Assembly (NCBI GenBank): GCA_947179155.2
Contig: OX359270.1
Location: forward strand, 3,878,077 to 3,942,076
DNA: 64,000 bases
From: Hedera helix
Lineage: Eukaryota > Streptophyta > Magnoliopsida > Apiales > Araliaceae
Direction: 5' to 3'
The position numbers were made by a program, and so were the translations under genes. Below are positions 19,142 to 31,300 of this stretch, piece by piece. How positions within the stretch are numbered: the stretch's first letter is position 1; every line of letters starts with the position of its first letter. Below the pieces are notes generated by a model. That model saw only the letters and a list, made by a program, of their open reading frames with translations. It did no database searches and had not been told where the DNA came from.

Positions 19142-22100
19142 TTATTGTGGGGTTACCGTCCACACACGAACGCAAGCATCCTCACCAGAACTCACAACAC
19201 TGTTTTCATCAGTGAACGCCAGTCCATATACCCCACCCAAGTGAGCTCCCTTAATGGTTATACGGCTTGATGCTGGTTTGCCTATTTCATATATAATAAC
19301 ACATGTATCAAGTGATCCAGTAGCAACCATACTGCTATCAGTGGACCAAGCCAAGCAGTTAATGCGTGCACTATGATATAACATATTTTTCAGCTTCACC
19401 TGCATGGAAAAATTGTATAATGTGACATTTTATACATGGAAAATACTTTATCGGTAAAACAGGAGGGGGAAAATGTGATACATGGTAAATGTAACGACTA
19501 CAAGAAGAAACCATGACGACGACAAAGCTGTAGTTTTGATATATAAAGCACAAGAAGCTCTCACAATATCATCCCATTAACAGCCAGTGAAAGTATTTCA
19601 TTATGTCTCCCACAAAACATATGACTGAGTATATAATGTGAACACTACTAATGTTATTTCATTTTACTTCCATTATCAGGAAAGTGATTGGTGGAAAGAA
19701 GCAATGCCAACATAAGTATGATGCTACCTTTCTAAACTGACAACTTCGACCAGTTATTAAGGCTGATGTAGTGAAACAGTACATCTCTCTTGATTATCAT
19801 TCCAGAAAGAACAAAAGCTTGCTACAGAAACTCATGATGCAGGGACTAAAACTTTTATTATAATGATACGATAATGCCAAGCCAGTTTGGAATTTTCTTA
19901 AAAGAGTGCGGTCTCCTCTATTGATAGCTCTTCATCATCTTCCTTTTCAACTGTTTTACATAATGCATTCTAGTTCAATTTTATTTTATTTTATTTGTTT
20001 TGTATAAAAAGGCGGTTTACCTACTTCTGCTGATAAGTTGGAGGATTTTTGACATAAAAGGATTAAGCTCAATGTTCCAATGGACATCATCCTCTAAAAC
20101 CTCTTTGGTCAAGTTTTCTCATCTATTATATCTTTCAATTTGTTCATTTGGGATATGGTTCTTCTATGTTTACTTGGTTTACTTATGTTCTGTTTACTAA
20201 ATATTTTTCCCTTTCTTATTTTTTATCATTCCTTAAGTCCCAAAGGTTTGATCCTTTAGTATGTGACCCAATTTAAGGATACAAAATAAATCAGATTGAT
20301 TTTTCGATCAAATATACTACATGAAATCATAAGATTTTTCCTCTTCCTATATCCCATAGGTCTCTAACTTTTTTCTGCATATTATCTCATAATTTTTATT
20401 TATTTATTTATTTATTTTGTGTCTGTGTGTGAGGAATGATCCATAGTTAACAACTTGTAAAAGAATGCGGTTTATGTTCAAACAGGAACTAAGTTGTCTT
20501 AAAAGGTAGGTCACCAAAATACCTCCCTGGAAGCACGATCCCAAACAACAGCTTCTCGATTGGCATCTCCTGAAGCAATCATAGAAACATCTGGAGAATA
20601 ACGAATAACAGTAATAGCACCCCGATGTTTTTCGAGGACTGTCTCTTCATTAAAACTATCACCCGTGACAGAATATATGTGCAATTTACCATCCTCAGCA
20701 CCCACAACGGCTTCACTTCCATCAGGTGAAATCGCACATGCAGCCACAGGAAACCCAAGGTTAACAGTTGACAACACTTTTGTACCCTGAAGGAGGACAA
20801 CTCCTGAATCAATTGAAACCAAGGCAAGTTCAGGGGAGAGAAGAGCAAGGCTCAAGTCCTTCGGTTGACTGCCAATGTCTACACAATCAGCCTCCCCGCA
20901 TTGATCTCCAAGTAGAGAAACTCTCCAAACCTGGGAATAAGTTCAGGATCAAAAGAAACATATGAAACATAAAATGGGCATAAAATCAAGTAACATAAAA
21001 CACAGAATGCAATTTTGGAAGATCATTCACCTTATTGTCGAATCCAGATGAAACAATCTCCTCGTCGACTGCAGCAAAACATTTAATTTGACCAGTCACC
21101 TTCCTTTCCAATCTACCATTAAATCCAATACCTTGGATCCATTTAACTATTAGACCATCATAGCTGGTAGACAATATAATTTTTGGGCTGCTTTTAAGCA
21201 CTGCTACAGAATTTATATTCTTCATGTGTCCTGACATAGTTACTGGAGCTTTATCAGGATCACTCGCTGAAAATAAAGATATTGTGCCACCAAGAGAAAC
21301 AGTGACAAGATAATCATTCTGCCAAAGGCACCCAACAAGCATGTCTTCAACACCACCTGAACTTGGACAAGTAAATGTTTTTGTCACCTCCCCATGACCA
21401 TCCTCAGAAATCGCCCATATTTTTGCAGACTTGTCAGCAGAAACCGTTAGCACCTATAACATGATGAAGAACAACAAACTTAGGCAGATAAGTGGAGAAA
21501 TAACACAATATAGAGTGTAATTTGATATAAAAGAAATTTTGTTTCTACTGATGCAACCTTTAAAGTTTGCAGTGAACCTTGGAACTTGGCATTTGGTGCT
21601 TTGCGCAGTTTTGCAGAAAGGAAAAAAAGAAGAAACACATCTGAAAAATGACGAGCCACAATTACAGCTCAACTTTCTTATTAGTTTTTTTCGAAAGAAA
21701 CATAAAAGAAATCAACTGCGCAAAACCAAGAGATATCTTTTATTAACGACGGATGCCCCATGATACACACCAAACTTGAGGAACTTCATATCAGGCGTAC
21801 CTTGTTTATATGGAGATGGCAAGATAATATTTGTTAGTTGTCTAAGTAATGTTTTTACTTTCCTTAATTAAGGATTTTCTTTAATGAGTTCACTGTGACA
21901 TGGTTACATGAGCATTGAACAAGTTAATTCTTCATTTTTGCTTCATTTTAAAAAGAACAAGTCACAAAGAGAAGTAAACATAGAAACTGAGAGATAAAGG
22001 TTTGGTCACTGGTTAAACGACCACCCTTCCCTAGCATTGGCTAGATTTCAAATCTCACAATCTCTCTCTCCTTGAAATGTAATAGAACATTCTTGAGATA

Positions 22101-25100
22101 TAAAAAAATAGAGAAGTTGGAGCAATGAAAAGTGTTGCTTTCTTCATGGGATAGTGCCCAACATTTTGAGAGGTGAAACGATGCCATTACCATCACTATC
22201 CCTCTTCAATGATTCCGAGATTGGGAGTAGGGAACATAGTTTCTGTTTCTGTTTAATTCAGACGGAATTCTTCACCGGAAACTGTTGTTTAAGACTTGTC
22301 TATCAATGTGCCTGAAACACAAGTGAGAGCTGGGTAACGACTATCACAAGTTTATATATACCATTTTTCCATTTAGCCCTTTCCCATTCTTCTGATGTAA
22401 GTTTGGGGATTGCGCCAATAATTGTTCACTTACTCCTGCAGGCCCATTGCTATATGGCTCACTCAATGACAGTTGCCTCTGACCAAGATAATAGGAAGAA
22501 CCAGAAGAAGCGGAAGACCTTTCTAGGTAGGTCATTTTCCCTACTAAAGCATGAACAAGACAGGATTACACTCCCTAGATAAATGATACAGGAATTACAA
22601 CATTGCTCGGTTCAATGGTTGGAAAGCTAAGCTCCTTATAAAGGCGCCCAATATGTTGCTTTTCCAGTTTGCTACCTAATAAGCAATTGACTCTTTGTTG
22701 GTGATTTTTTGAAGGAATGATCCATATGATTATGACCATATTGGCTATAGCAGAGAAGTATAGATCTTTAATGGACTGGATCCAGAGCAATTTTCTACTG
22801 AGAAACCAACATTTATCAAATCCGATGGTAATAACGGACATGAGGACCAGAAGGCACATTCTAACACCCTAAAGAGTCCAAAAGCCTAATCCCAAAGTTG
22901 GGGATCATATCAAATTCGGAATCAGAGAAAAGGAACAAAAATAGGCCAGGAAAATTGCAAGTCGAGTTGGGTTTGGATTACGGAATATAGGTTACAGGGT
23001 TATCTGGTCGAGTAAAATATAAAACTACATAACCTATTTTTAATATAGGTTAAGTAGGCTGAAGTCAAACAGCTGTGGATCAAAACTAAGTCAACTTATA
23101 TTCAGATTTCTTTCTTAGCATCCAAATAGTTGATATAAGGAGCGTATATCAATTCAATCCCACTGATTGAGAACTCCAAGTTCAGTAGCTCAAAAACAAA
23201 GATTATTCCTCCCATTGCCCCATCTCAGTTCACCATAATCATGTTTCCAATCTCATCCCTCCTCACTTGCCAGTTGCCTGGTACACATGGACAAATTATG
23301 TATATATAGGTCTTTTTCTTTTTCCTATTTTATAAATTTCTACTTCTGATATCTTCATCTCCTTCGACTCACTCTTACTCTCTCTAAAACTAACTATATG
23401 TATGTCTACTGCTACTGTAAATAAACGATAGCTAGAGTTTCAAATTTGGTTCTCAAATGGTGAAGAGAACAAAAATATGCCTGTAAATGAATTTGGAATG
23501 AGTTAATAAATTTGGGCTGAAAAGTAGTTAACTAGTCTGTGCCTATGTTTATTTCTCATAAAATAGGTTCAAACTGTGTCTAAGCTAAATCATATAAAGT
23601 AGATTCCCAACAGAAAATATCCAGTTAAGTTGGGTTGACCTGTTGGGTTTCAACTTATATTGTCAGGCCTAAACAAGAGGAACAAAGTAGCTCGCCTATA
23701 AGAGAGGAACAACTTCAACAAGAGGAACTAAGGAGTGATGAATTTTTACATTCATTCCGAGGAACTGTCGTGGATTAACTTTCCTTAAGTCATGTGAACA
23801 ATACCCTCCCGAGGCGCTTTCGGTTACCTCTTTTTACAAATCATTCATGCACCAGTTGTTGGAAATATAGGGAGTTTTTGCTCTTCCTGTATGTAGGATT
23901 TTGTTCATTATGTATAGGCATCCTTATTAGTTTAGTCAACTAAACTGAAAAAAGTATGTATGGAGGTCATATCTCTGACACGAGGAAATGCTTTCTTGTG
24001 AAGCTATATGGTTCTTACAACCCTAGAGAAAGACCTCTCTAACGGACATATAAACAGAAATAAAAATAATCAAATGAAAGTTAGATCTCAAAAATGACGC
24101 TTACTTGTTTACTGTTAGGACTCCAGCTAACAGCATATATGCTACCTTTGTGTCCATCCTCTGAAGAGAGCTCTCCAATTTTCTCTGCAGTTTTTGCATC
24201 ATATACTAAACCCTTTTTGTCTGAGCTTACAGTGATGAATTTGCTGCCATCTGGAGAAAATCTTACACAATTGACAAAATTTGCGTGATCTCTGCAGAAG
24301 AATAAAGCCATAATAGTTGAGAATGGAGTTCACTGGAAGGCATGCTTAATTGGTATACTCATACAGAAGTCATTTTACAGTCACTCTTGCAATAAAAAAG
24401 TAATACTGCAAATCGAGTTCATTGCATCTCTTGGAAATCATAAAGTGTGTATCGAACATAAGATAGCAGTACTCTGTCGATTAATAATGTGAATCTGTAC
24501 AATATGGAGTAGCAACTGTAAGTACTAAACATGAAGATGCTTGAAAGAGTTCAAGAAGAGAAATTCTAAAATATCGACATATGGAAATAAATATTGAAAA
24601 GATAAAGACGGGAAAAAACCTCTAACTATACCATAATGCAATAACAAACCTATGAGAGAGCTTGAATTTAAAAGGTGGTCCTTCATAAAAATTCACCAAA
24701 AAGTCCTCCCCACATGTTACGATTCGAAACGGTCTTGTTGGCTTAAATGCACAGCTAAGAACTCTTCTCGAATGACCATCAAATTCTCCGACATTAGTCC
24801 CTGAGTCCCACCTGCCAAGACACAAGAGAGTACTATGATGGATTAAACCAAAACAAATCAACAAAAATGTCTACTGCAAAGAACACGCATGCACTTACAA
24901 GATTCAGTTGGAAGACATAATTAAATATTTTATGTACAAATAGACCAATTCATTCTCTCAAATGAAGATGCTAAATCATTCCAAGATGCAAAATTATTTG
25001 CAAATTTGGAATGTATCAGCTTAAGCAATACTAAAGATAATCCCTTAGCATGTTCTACTTATTGGAGTGTCTGTTGATAGGCTCCTAGCAATTTTCCTTA

Positions 25101-26801
25101 TCAAAGTGTCCATGTATGCAATTCATGAATTAGATGCTTCCAACTGGTAATTAACAAATATAGAGATGAAATTTTAGGGTGGGATGGAGAGGAGGAGGAG
25201 GGGAGTTAAACTATTAAAAACTTTTGACTAATGTAATTACTTTGAACACTTGTACAAGTTCAATAATTTGGTCAAGTTGTGTGATCATAAGTTAGATAGA
25301 AGTTTTCAATTTAAACAAAAAGATCATCCTTAAAGTTGCAACATTTATTCAAAAGACAAACATGTATAGAATCTTTCCGATCCTTTGCGACCTAACTTTT
25401 TCCAAATAAAAGCTGGAAGATACAAAAAAAACTCTACAATCAGAAATACCCTTACACTAAGTTTGTGAGTTTACAAAGAAAACAAATGGAGATAACTTAA
25501 AATAAATGATAGCAAAGAAAAGAGCAAAAAAAAGAGTAAATTTCTTTTCTGGCTTTGTGAGATTTGAAAGGAAAATTTAACTTAAAATACTAAATTATTA
25601 TTTTACCCTCATGAAATTACTTTCGATAAATCATTCTAAGGACATTTTTGGTACTTTGAAATGTCATCAAGACTTTGACCAATTTCTTTCCAAATCTACC
25701 CAAAGAAATTTTTTGGGATGAAATGTGCTTCAAATTTCCCTCTTCTCCTCTTTTCTGTCCTTGAAAAACTCATAAAACAAGGACTATTAGCTTTTCCCCC
25801 AAATTTCTCTCCTCATTTTCTTTATTTTTTTTATAAAACTCACAAACAGTGTTATGTACAATGAGCAATACAAGGATGACAAATCAATAAACTAGCGTCT
25901 AAGGAAAATTACCAAAGATTTTATCTATGATAATTCTTTTCTTCACAACAAAGGCCCAGTTAGTGCATCAGACTTAAAATTGCCATTGGGAGTTAAGGCA
26001 CAACCACAAGACATAAATTTGGTTGACTCATGCTACTACCAACAATATTAGATTATTTAGCAATTTATGTATGTCCAATTGCTGGCACTTACAACATCAT
26101 TCCTACTTTAATCAATTTCACTATTATACAGCAATGCAACAAGTGAAACTTTGAAATTGCCACCCAAATTATAACTTTGAACATTTTTATAACTTTGAAC
26201 ATTTCACTTGTGTCCAGTTACTTGCCAAAAAAATATTTTTGTCTAGTAGTTCTCAATCACTACATGAATTCTAATATTCTACACTCCTGTAATTTGATTA
26301 ACCAGTTATTGATACGACAGAACATGCCAATCAAATTCAACAAATTACAACGAGATACACATTATAAATCTCTACATACAAATGAGATAGGTTAAAAAAA
26401 CAAACCCACATGAAAGCGCGAACAAAGGACTTGCCCTTTCCATCACCGGACGCAACAATCCTCATCCCATCCGGGGACCACTGAAGATCATCGATCCGAC
26501 CCGTCAAAACCCGAAACTCGACCTTCAAAACATGGTCATTGTGGGTTCCCCAGATCCTCACAGTCCCCGACACATCGGCCGATGCGATCCACTCTCCGTT
26601 GGGCGAAAACCGAGCCACGGTGGTCTGATAAGCGTGATCGGCATACACCGATACATCGAGCGGCCGGTCAAGATACCGAATAAGCACCGATCGGCCATTA
26701 CAATAAAGAATCGCGTTCGATTTAGCATCGCCGGAGATTAAAATCCCCCGTCCTCGTTCCGTAGAAGGTATACAGGCGTAAGTCTCTGCAAGTTTAGCCA
26801 T
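19142..26801 (-). CDS. AIP1: Actin-interacting protein 1, WD40 protein
   Basis: Six exons join in frame to 609 aa: 26801-26410, 24811-24650, 24291-24105, 21453-21031, 20930-20523 and 19399-19142 (stop TAA 19144-19142). All introns are GT-AG. The product matches plant AIP1 (66-kDa stress protein) from end to end and has the usual length of about 610 aa. It begins with an STERGRGILISG segment followed by serial WD repeats, such as SPNGEWIASADVSGTVRIWG, SSDKKGLVYD, VSADKSAKIWA, ASGDANREAVVWD and SSGEDACVRVWT. The family folds as two seven-bladed propellers that bind ADF/cofilin-coated actin filaments and promote their disassembly in the cytoplasm. The start Met lies at the conserved N-terminus. 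Introns 1, 3 and 5 are 1.6, 2.7 and 1.1 kb. Orthology is well supported; lineage-specific duplicates cannot be judged from one locus. Confidence 0.95.
22344..22860 (-). other. Protein-like stretch inside AIP1 intron 3
   Basis: Two adjacent minus-strand frames, one with ERSSASSGSSYYLGQRQLS and QSPNLHQKNGKG and one with LEKQHIGRLYKELSFPTIEP, look less random than the intron around them. No family is recognised and stops separate them. They could be a fragment of a gene carried in by a transposon. Confidence 0.2.
25545..25853. repeat. Possible MITE in AIP1 intron 1
   Basis: The ends CTTTGTGAGATTTGAAAGG and a loosely inverted counterpart (AAACTCACAAACAG) bracket about 300 bp. The match is weak and no target duplication is clear. 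Confidence 0.3.
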
Positions 26802-27100
26802 TTTCTCGCTAAATTCACACTTTTTATCTCTCTAAAATTTGGTTTTGAGCATTTTGGGAAATGGAGGTTTGTTTATTGGTGGAGGATTTGATAATGGTGA
26901 AAAGTGGGATTCTGAAGAGGAGATTGGAATGTTGTGAGAGTTCAGAGCCTCCTCTTTCCCTCTCTTCGTGCGTGCACCGAGGGCGCTCAGACACATGTTT
27001 ACTTATCAAAATTGCGGATAAATGACACTTTAGTTCCTCTAACTTTGCAATTGTTTCTGATGGGATCCATAGTTCTCAACTTATGCATTCAAATCAATAG
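26802..27100 (-). promoter_or_regulatory. AIP1 5' leader and proximal promoter region
   Basis: A pyrimidine- and AT-rich leader directly precedes the AIP1 ATG on the minus strand. No convincing TATA box can be placed, so the start of transcription is not determined here. Confidence 0.35.
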
Positions 27101-27103
27101 GAC

Positions 27104-27358
27104 TCCTCCGTCCTAAAAAAGATGAATGAAATATAAATTTCACGCATATTAAAATAAATAAAAATAAAATAAATAAAATTTTAAATTTATCTTTAGTGAT
27201 TTGACGAAATTCATAAAGTGATAATTGATTTTATTTTTTTATATTAATCGTCTCCATTAAATGATATAATTACTTTTTATTTTATGTGTTTTATTTCATC
27301 TTTTTAGAGATAAAAATAATTATATTTTTAGTTATTTTTTTTGAAAGCAGAGGAAGTA
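27104..27358. mobile_element. Stowaway-like MITE
   Basis: The left end ACTCCTCCGTCCTAAAAAAG and the right end GAAAGCAGAGGAAGTA form imperfect inverted termini. The CTCCNTCCGTCC-type end is characteristic of Tc1/mariner-type Stowaway MITEs in plants. Confidence 0.5.
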
Positions 27359-28337
27359 TTATTTTGAAAAGTGATATTTTTCAAACCACTAATATTATTT
27401 TGAACACTAATATTTTCACATAGAAATATTATGTATTTGTGTAATTCTCCTCGTATATACGGTGAATGAATCCCATGTATAAATATAAAGAATCGTGCAA
27501 AAAGTATAATTTCATGTGAAAATGTTAAGTTTCCTATTGTTTTCACATATTTTTTAGTATCATGAAAAATGTGTCATATTACTTTTACTTCCTTCGATCC
27601 AAAATTAGATTTGAATTTTTTCTTTGTTATCAGTTCAAAATTAGAAATATAATTTTATCTTTTAGCTATAAAGTGAGATAAAATTATTCATATTTTCTTC
27701 TTTTATTCTCGATTCCCGTCACCACTACAATATTATAATATTAAGAATATATTTAAAAAATAAAATTTTCCTAAAAAATTACATTGTAGAAATAGATATC
27801 AAATTTTGGAACATTGTATTAATCAATTTTTGCAATGCACACATAAATATTCGGTCAGATTTCATCCTACCTTAGTAATTATTTTCCATATTCAAATATT
27901 GCATTAGTTGTTCACAATAGGTCAGAACGACAATTTAGCCTTTGCGTCTTTGGATTATTATAAGTTGGATAATTAAAAAAAAAATCACCTGTTCGATATC
28001 AAAGTACTCGTTCATAAATCTTAATGAATTTGAAGGGAATGTAATTGAAAGCATCTCCCTCCTCCCTCATGATATTAGTTTTATTTATTTATTTAAAACA
28101 GTATTTTGAATAATGTTCCTTGACAACGAGCAAATAAAATAGTGTTGCCACAAAATTCACCCCTTCATGGTGTGCAAAATAACACAGGACTTCAAGGCAT
28201 ATCCTAACAAGGTCCCAATTCAGAGACAAGAACATGTGCCTCATCTGAGACTAAATATATGGTACACGACGAAAAGTACTCTAAGTATTAACATGGCAGT
28301 TTTAAGAGGGGTGGTACAAAAAGAAAAAAAATGCACT

Positions 28338-31300
28338 TTAATAGAAGGAGATGCTGTATAAGAGTTTCCGACGATGCTGCCTCTCGAAAGTGGTGATTAT
28401 GTCGTCAATTGCATCTTCCCAATTTTCAGTTGCTTCAAGCTGGCAAGATTGTGCATTATAGTAATAAATTGGTAACCAGTTACATGACAAATTGAAAATT
28501 TAAAACGTTTCAGGGTACGGCAAAAAACGTACCTCTTGGCACAAAAGTAGAGTAAGCCGGGCTCCTGTTGCTGCCTCCTCGTGATTATCTTTAACCTCCA
28601 AGTTGATCACTAGCACAGGTTTCATGAGCACGTGATCCCGGTTGTGGAGATCTGCACATTGTTATGCAATAGTTGGAAACATAGTACGAAAAAACCAAAC
28701 TCAATAAAGAGGAACAAAACTAATCATCTGCAAGTAGAGAAGTAAAGTTACAAAAACCAGTTCACCTAGTCACAGTTCATGATATCTGTAAATGGTGTTA
28801 GAAATCAAACCTGATACTTGAGGCCAAACCCCAAGTTAAACGCTCAAACCAGTACAATGTGGGATTATAATCATATTATATCACGACTTTTTGGATTGAA
28901 ACTGTTAGACCCAGACTCAAGTGTGATTTCGCCCCAAGTGCTCCGGAAGAAATTTATGGGTGTTGGGGATCAGAGCAAAACAAAATCTAGAAGAGCAGAT
29001 ATTCAATGTTCAGCCCAATCTCATCAACAGTTCCAATAGTTTTTCCCACGCAAGGCTTCAAAATTGGCATAAATCATATAGACATGCAATACCTGTCAAC
29101 CTCAATGGCTCAAAGGAAGTTACCTAAGTTATCTAACAAGAAAATTACTCAAATTATACATATAAATTAAAGTTACCTAGATCATGATTCAATGCAATAC
29201 GTGGAACGTACTTGGCAATGAAAAACACCATTTTTCATGGTACGGAGTACGGTAGTGGTAAGTTTTTTGAATTGTTTAGTTGGTACAAAATACGTTTATT
29301 TAGAACGTGGTACACTAGAAATAGTTTTCTAAGGATATACAGTTAAAAACAGTTAAGTTGTTTCTAAACATAGTGTCACAACAAGAGCTTTTATAATGAG
29401 ATTATGCCATTTCGTCACTTGCTTGACACTCGCAAGACGTTCATTTGGTTACATTAGTTGAGATTCCCTAGAGTCTTCTTTTATATATGATGGTTTTTAA
29501 TAGTCTGTTCTAAATTACTCATGTGATTATTATATATTGTAAATATCCTTAATATTTTAGAGGATAATTTTAGATAGACTATCCTAACCTTTCATTAAAT
29601 TTGATCTTGGCTGTTGGTTGTATGGTCATAGGGGTATATAAAAGGATTTTTCTCATTTATAAATCACCAAGCAAAAGTTGTAATTATGTTTGTGCACTAA
29701 AATTTTAAGTAAATCGGGAGAAATTTTTTTGTACAGCTACATTTGATGTTTCGAAATGAAAGTGAAATATTTTTGGAACGTTCATATACCAAAACACAAT
29801 TGCTACCATGTTATCATTTTCTTTAACCATAATCTAAATAACAATTTACGAAAATATATAGTATATATAATACAATGTTGCAGAATATTTAAAATGAACA
29901 CCTACAAGAAAGTGCATGACACATGTTCGAACAAGTCCACAAAATGTCAACGTCCAAGTATGGTTGATTATCAGTGCTTTTTACAGTTTGAAGGCTTCCA
30001 ATTATTTTTGATAAGTTTGAATGCTCATAATTTAGACGGACATAGTTCCAAGTTATCCCTAACAGCTCAAATAAATTTTAAGAACACTGAAAAACAAACA
30101 TGATTCAGCAGCATTAGAGAATAGGATTATATAGCCAAACTAGGGGTGTTCATCGGTATGACACCGTACCAAATCAGCATCTCTTGTACCGTACCGATTG
30201 TTAAAATTTTCAAAAAATAAGTACTGATGCCAGTACAGAAATACTAGTACCTCGTACCGTATAAGCTGGTTCAATATACATACGGTACCGGTGTATCCCA
30301 AATATATACAGATTACTTCCTAATCCAAAATAGAGAAATCAAACACAAGCAAAAAAAAATTAAATAAAAACATATCCAAAATCCCATCCTAACCCAATAT
30401 GCAAAATTGAAAGAAGATACCATGATACCGAGTCACCGGCACCGATAAGATGATAGTCAATCTAAAGTAATACAAGTCTGAGGACTTTTGGATCTAAAGC
30501 TTCACGATCTCTTCACTAGTATCCCCATCATGTATACCTTACTTTCTCTCTCTAATGTAACTATATATATTAGTATTAGATGTCCAAGAGATGAAGTAGA
30601 AGAAAAGTGATGCAGGACGAGGAAGATCTCGACAAGAAAATTAGTTGGAGCAGTATATTAAATGTTTTAATTTAATTAGGAGTTGTATTTAAATTAGTTT
30701 TCATAATTTGTAATTATCTTATTTAGTTTTTATTTATCTGTTAGAGTTCAATTTGGATTAAGAAACTTGATTAGGAGATTATAAATAGGGATATAATTCA
30801 TTTATTTTGATAGATTGAATTATTGAATCATTGAGTTTTGTGAAATTCTGTGTGAAAAATCATTTTATCCCATTCCCATGCCCCACCATTTTGGTATCAG
30901 AGCTAAACCTGAAACCACCTGCCCGCCACTTAAACCCTAACCCTAATATTCTCTCGCCACCCAAACCCTAATCCCTTGACTTTTGTCGCCACCAAACCCT
31001 AACCGTTGCAACTCACCCAAATCAGAAGCCCACCCAAAATCCCAAACCTAGAATCACCCACCAACATAATCGGATTCCCAAAAGAAAAAAAAATACTCTG
31101 TAACATCACTCGCCCTTTCAACCATAGCCAACAAGAAAACAGAAGAAGCAATAAATCAAAGAAATAAAGAGAAGGCGATCACTGAACATACCTGATCACT
31201 TGAAATTAAAATCTCTCTGCCAAAATTACACTTTAGTCCCTCAAGGTTTCTTAAAGCTTTTAAAATACCCCCTAAACATTGAAATTTTTACATTTTAGAC

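Noticed and set aside
29756..30103. 115-codon plus-strand frame in SSU72 intron 2
   Set aside because: No recognisable motif, AT-driven composition and no supporting context.
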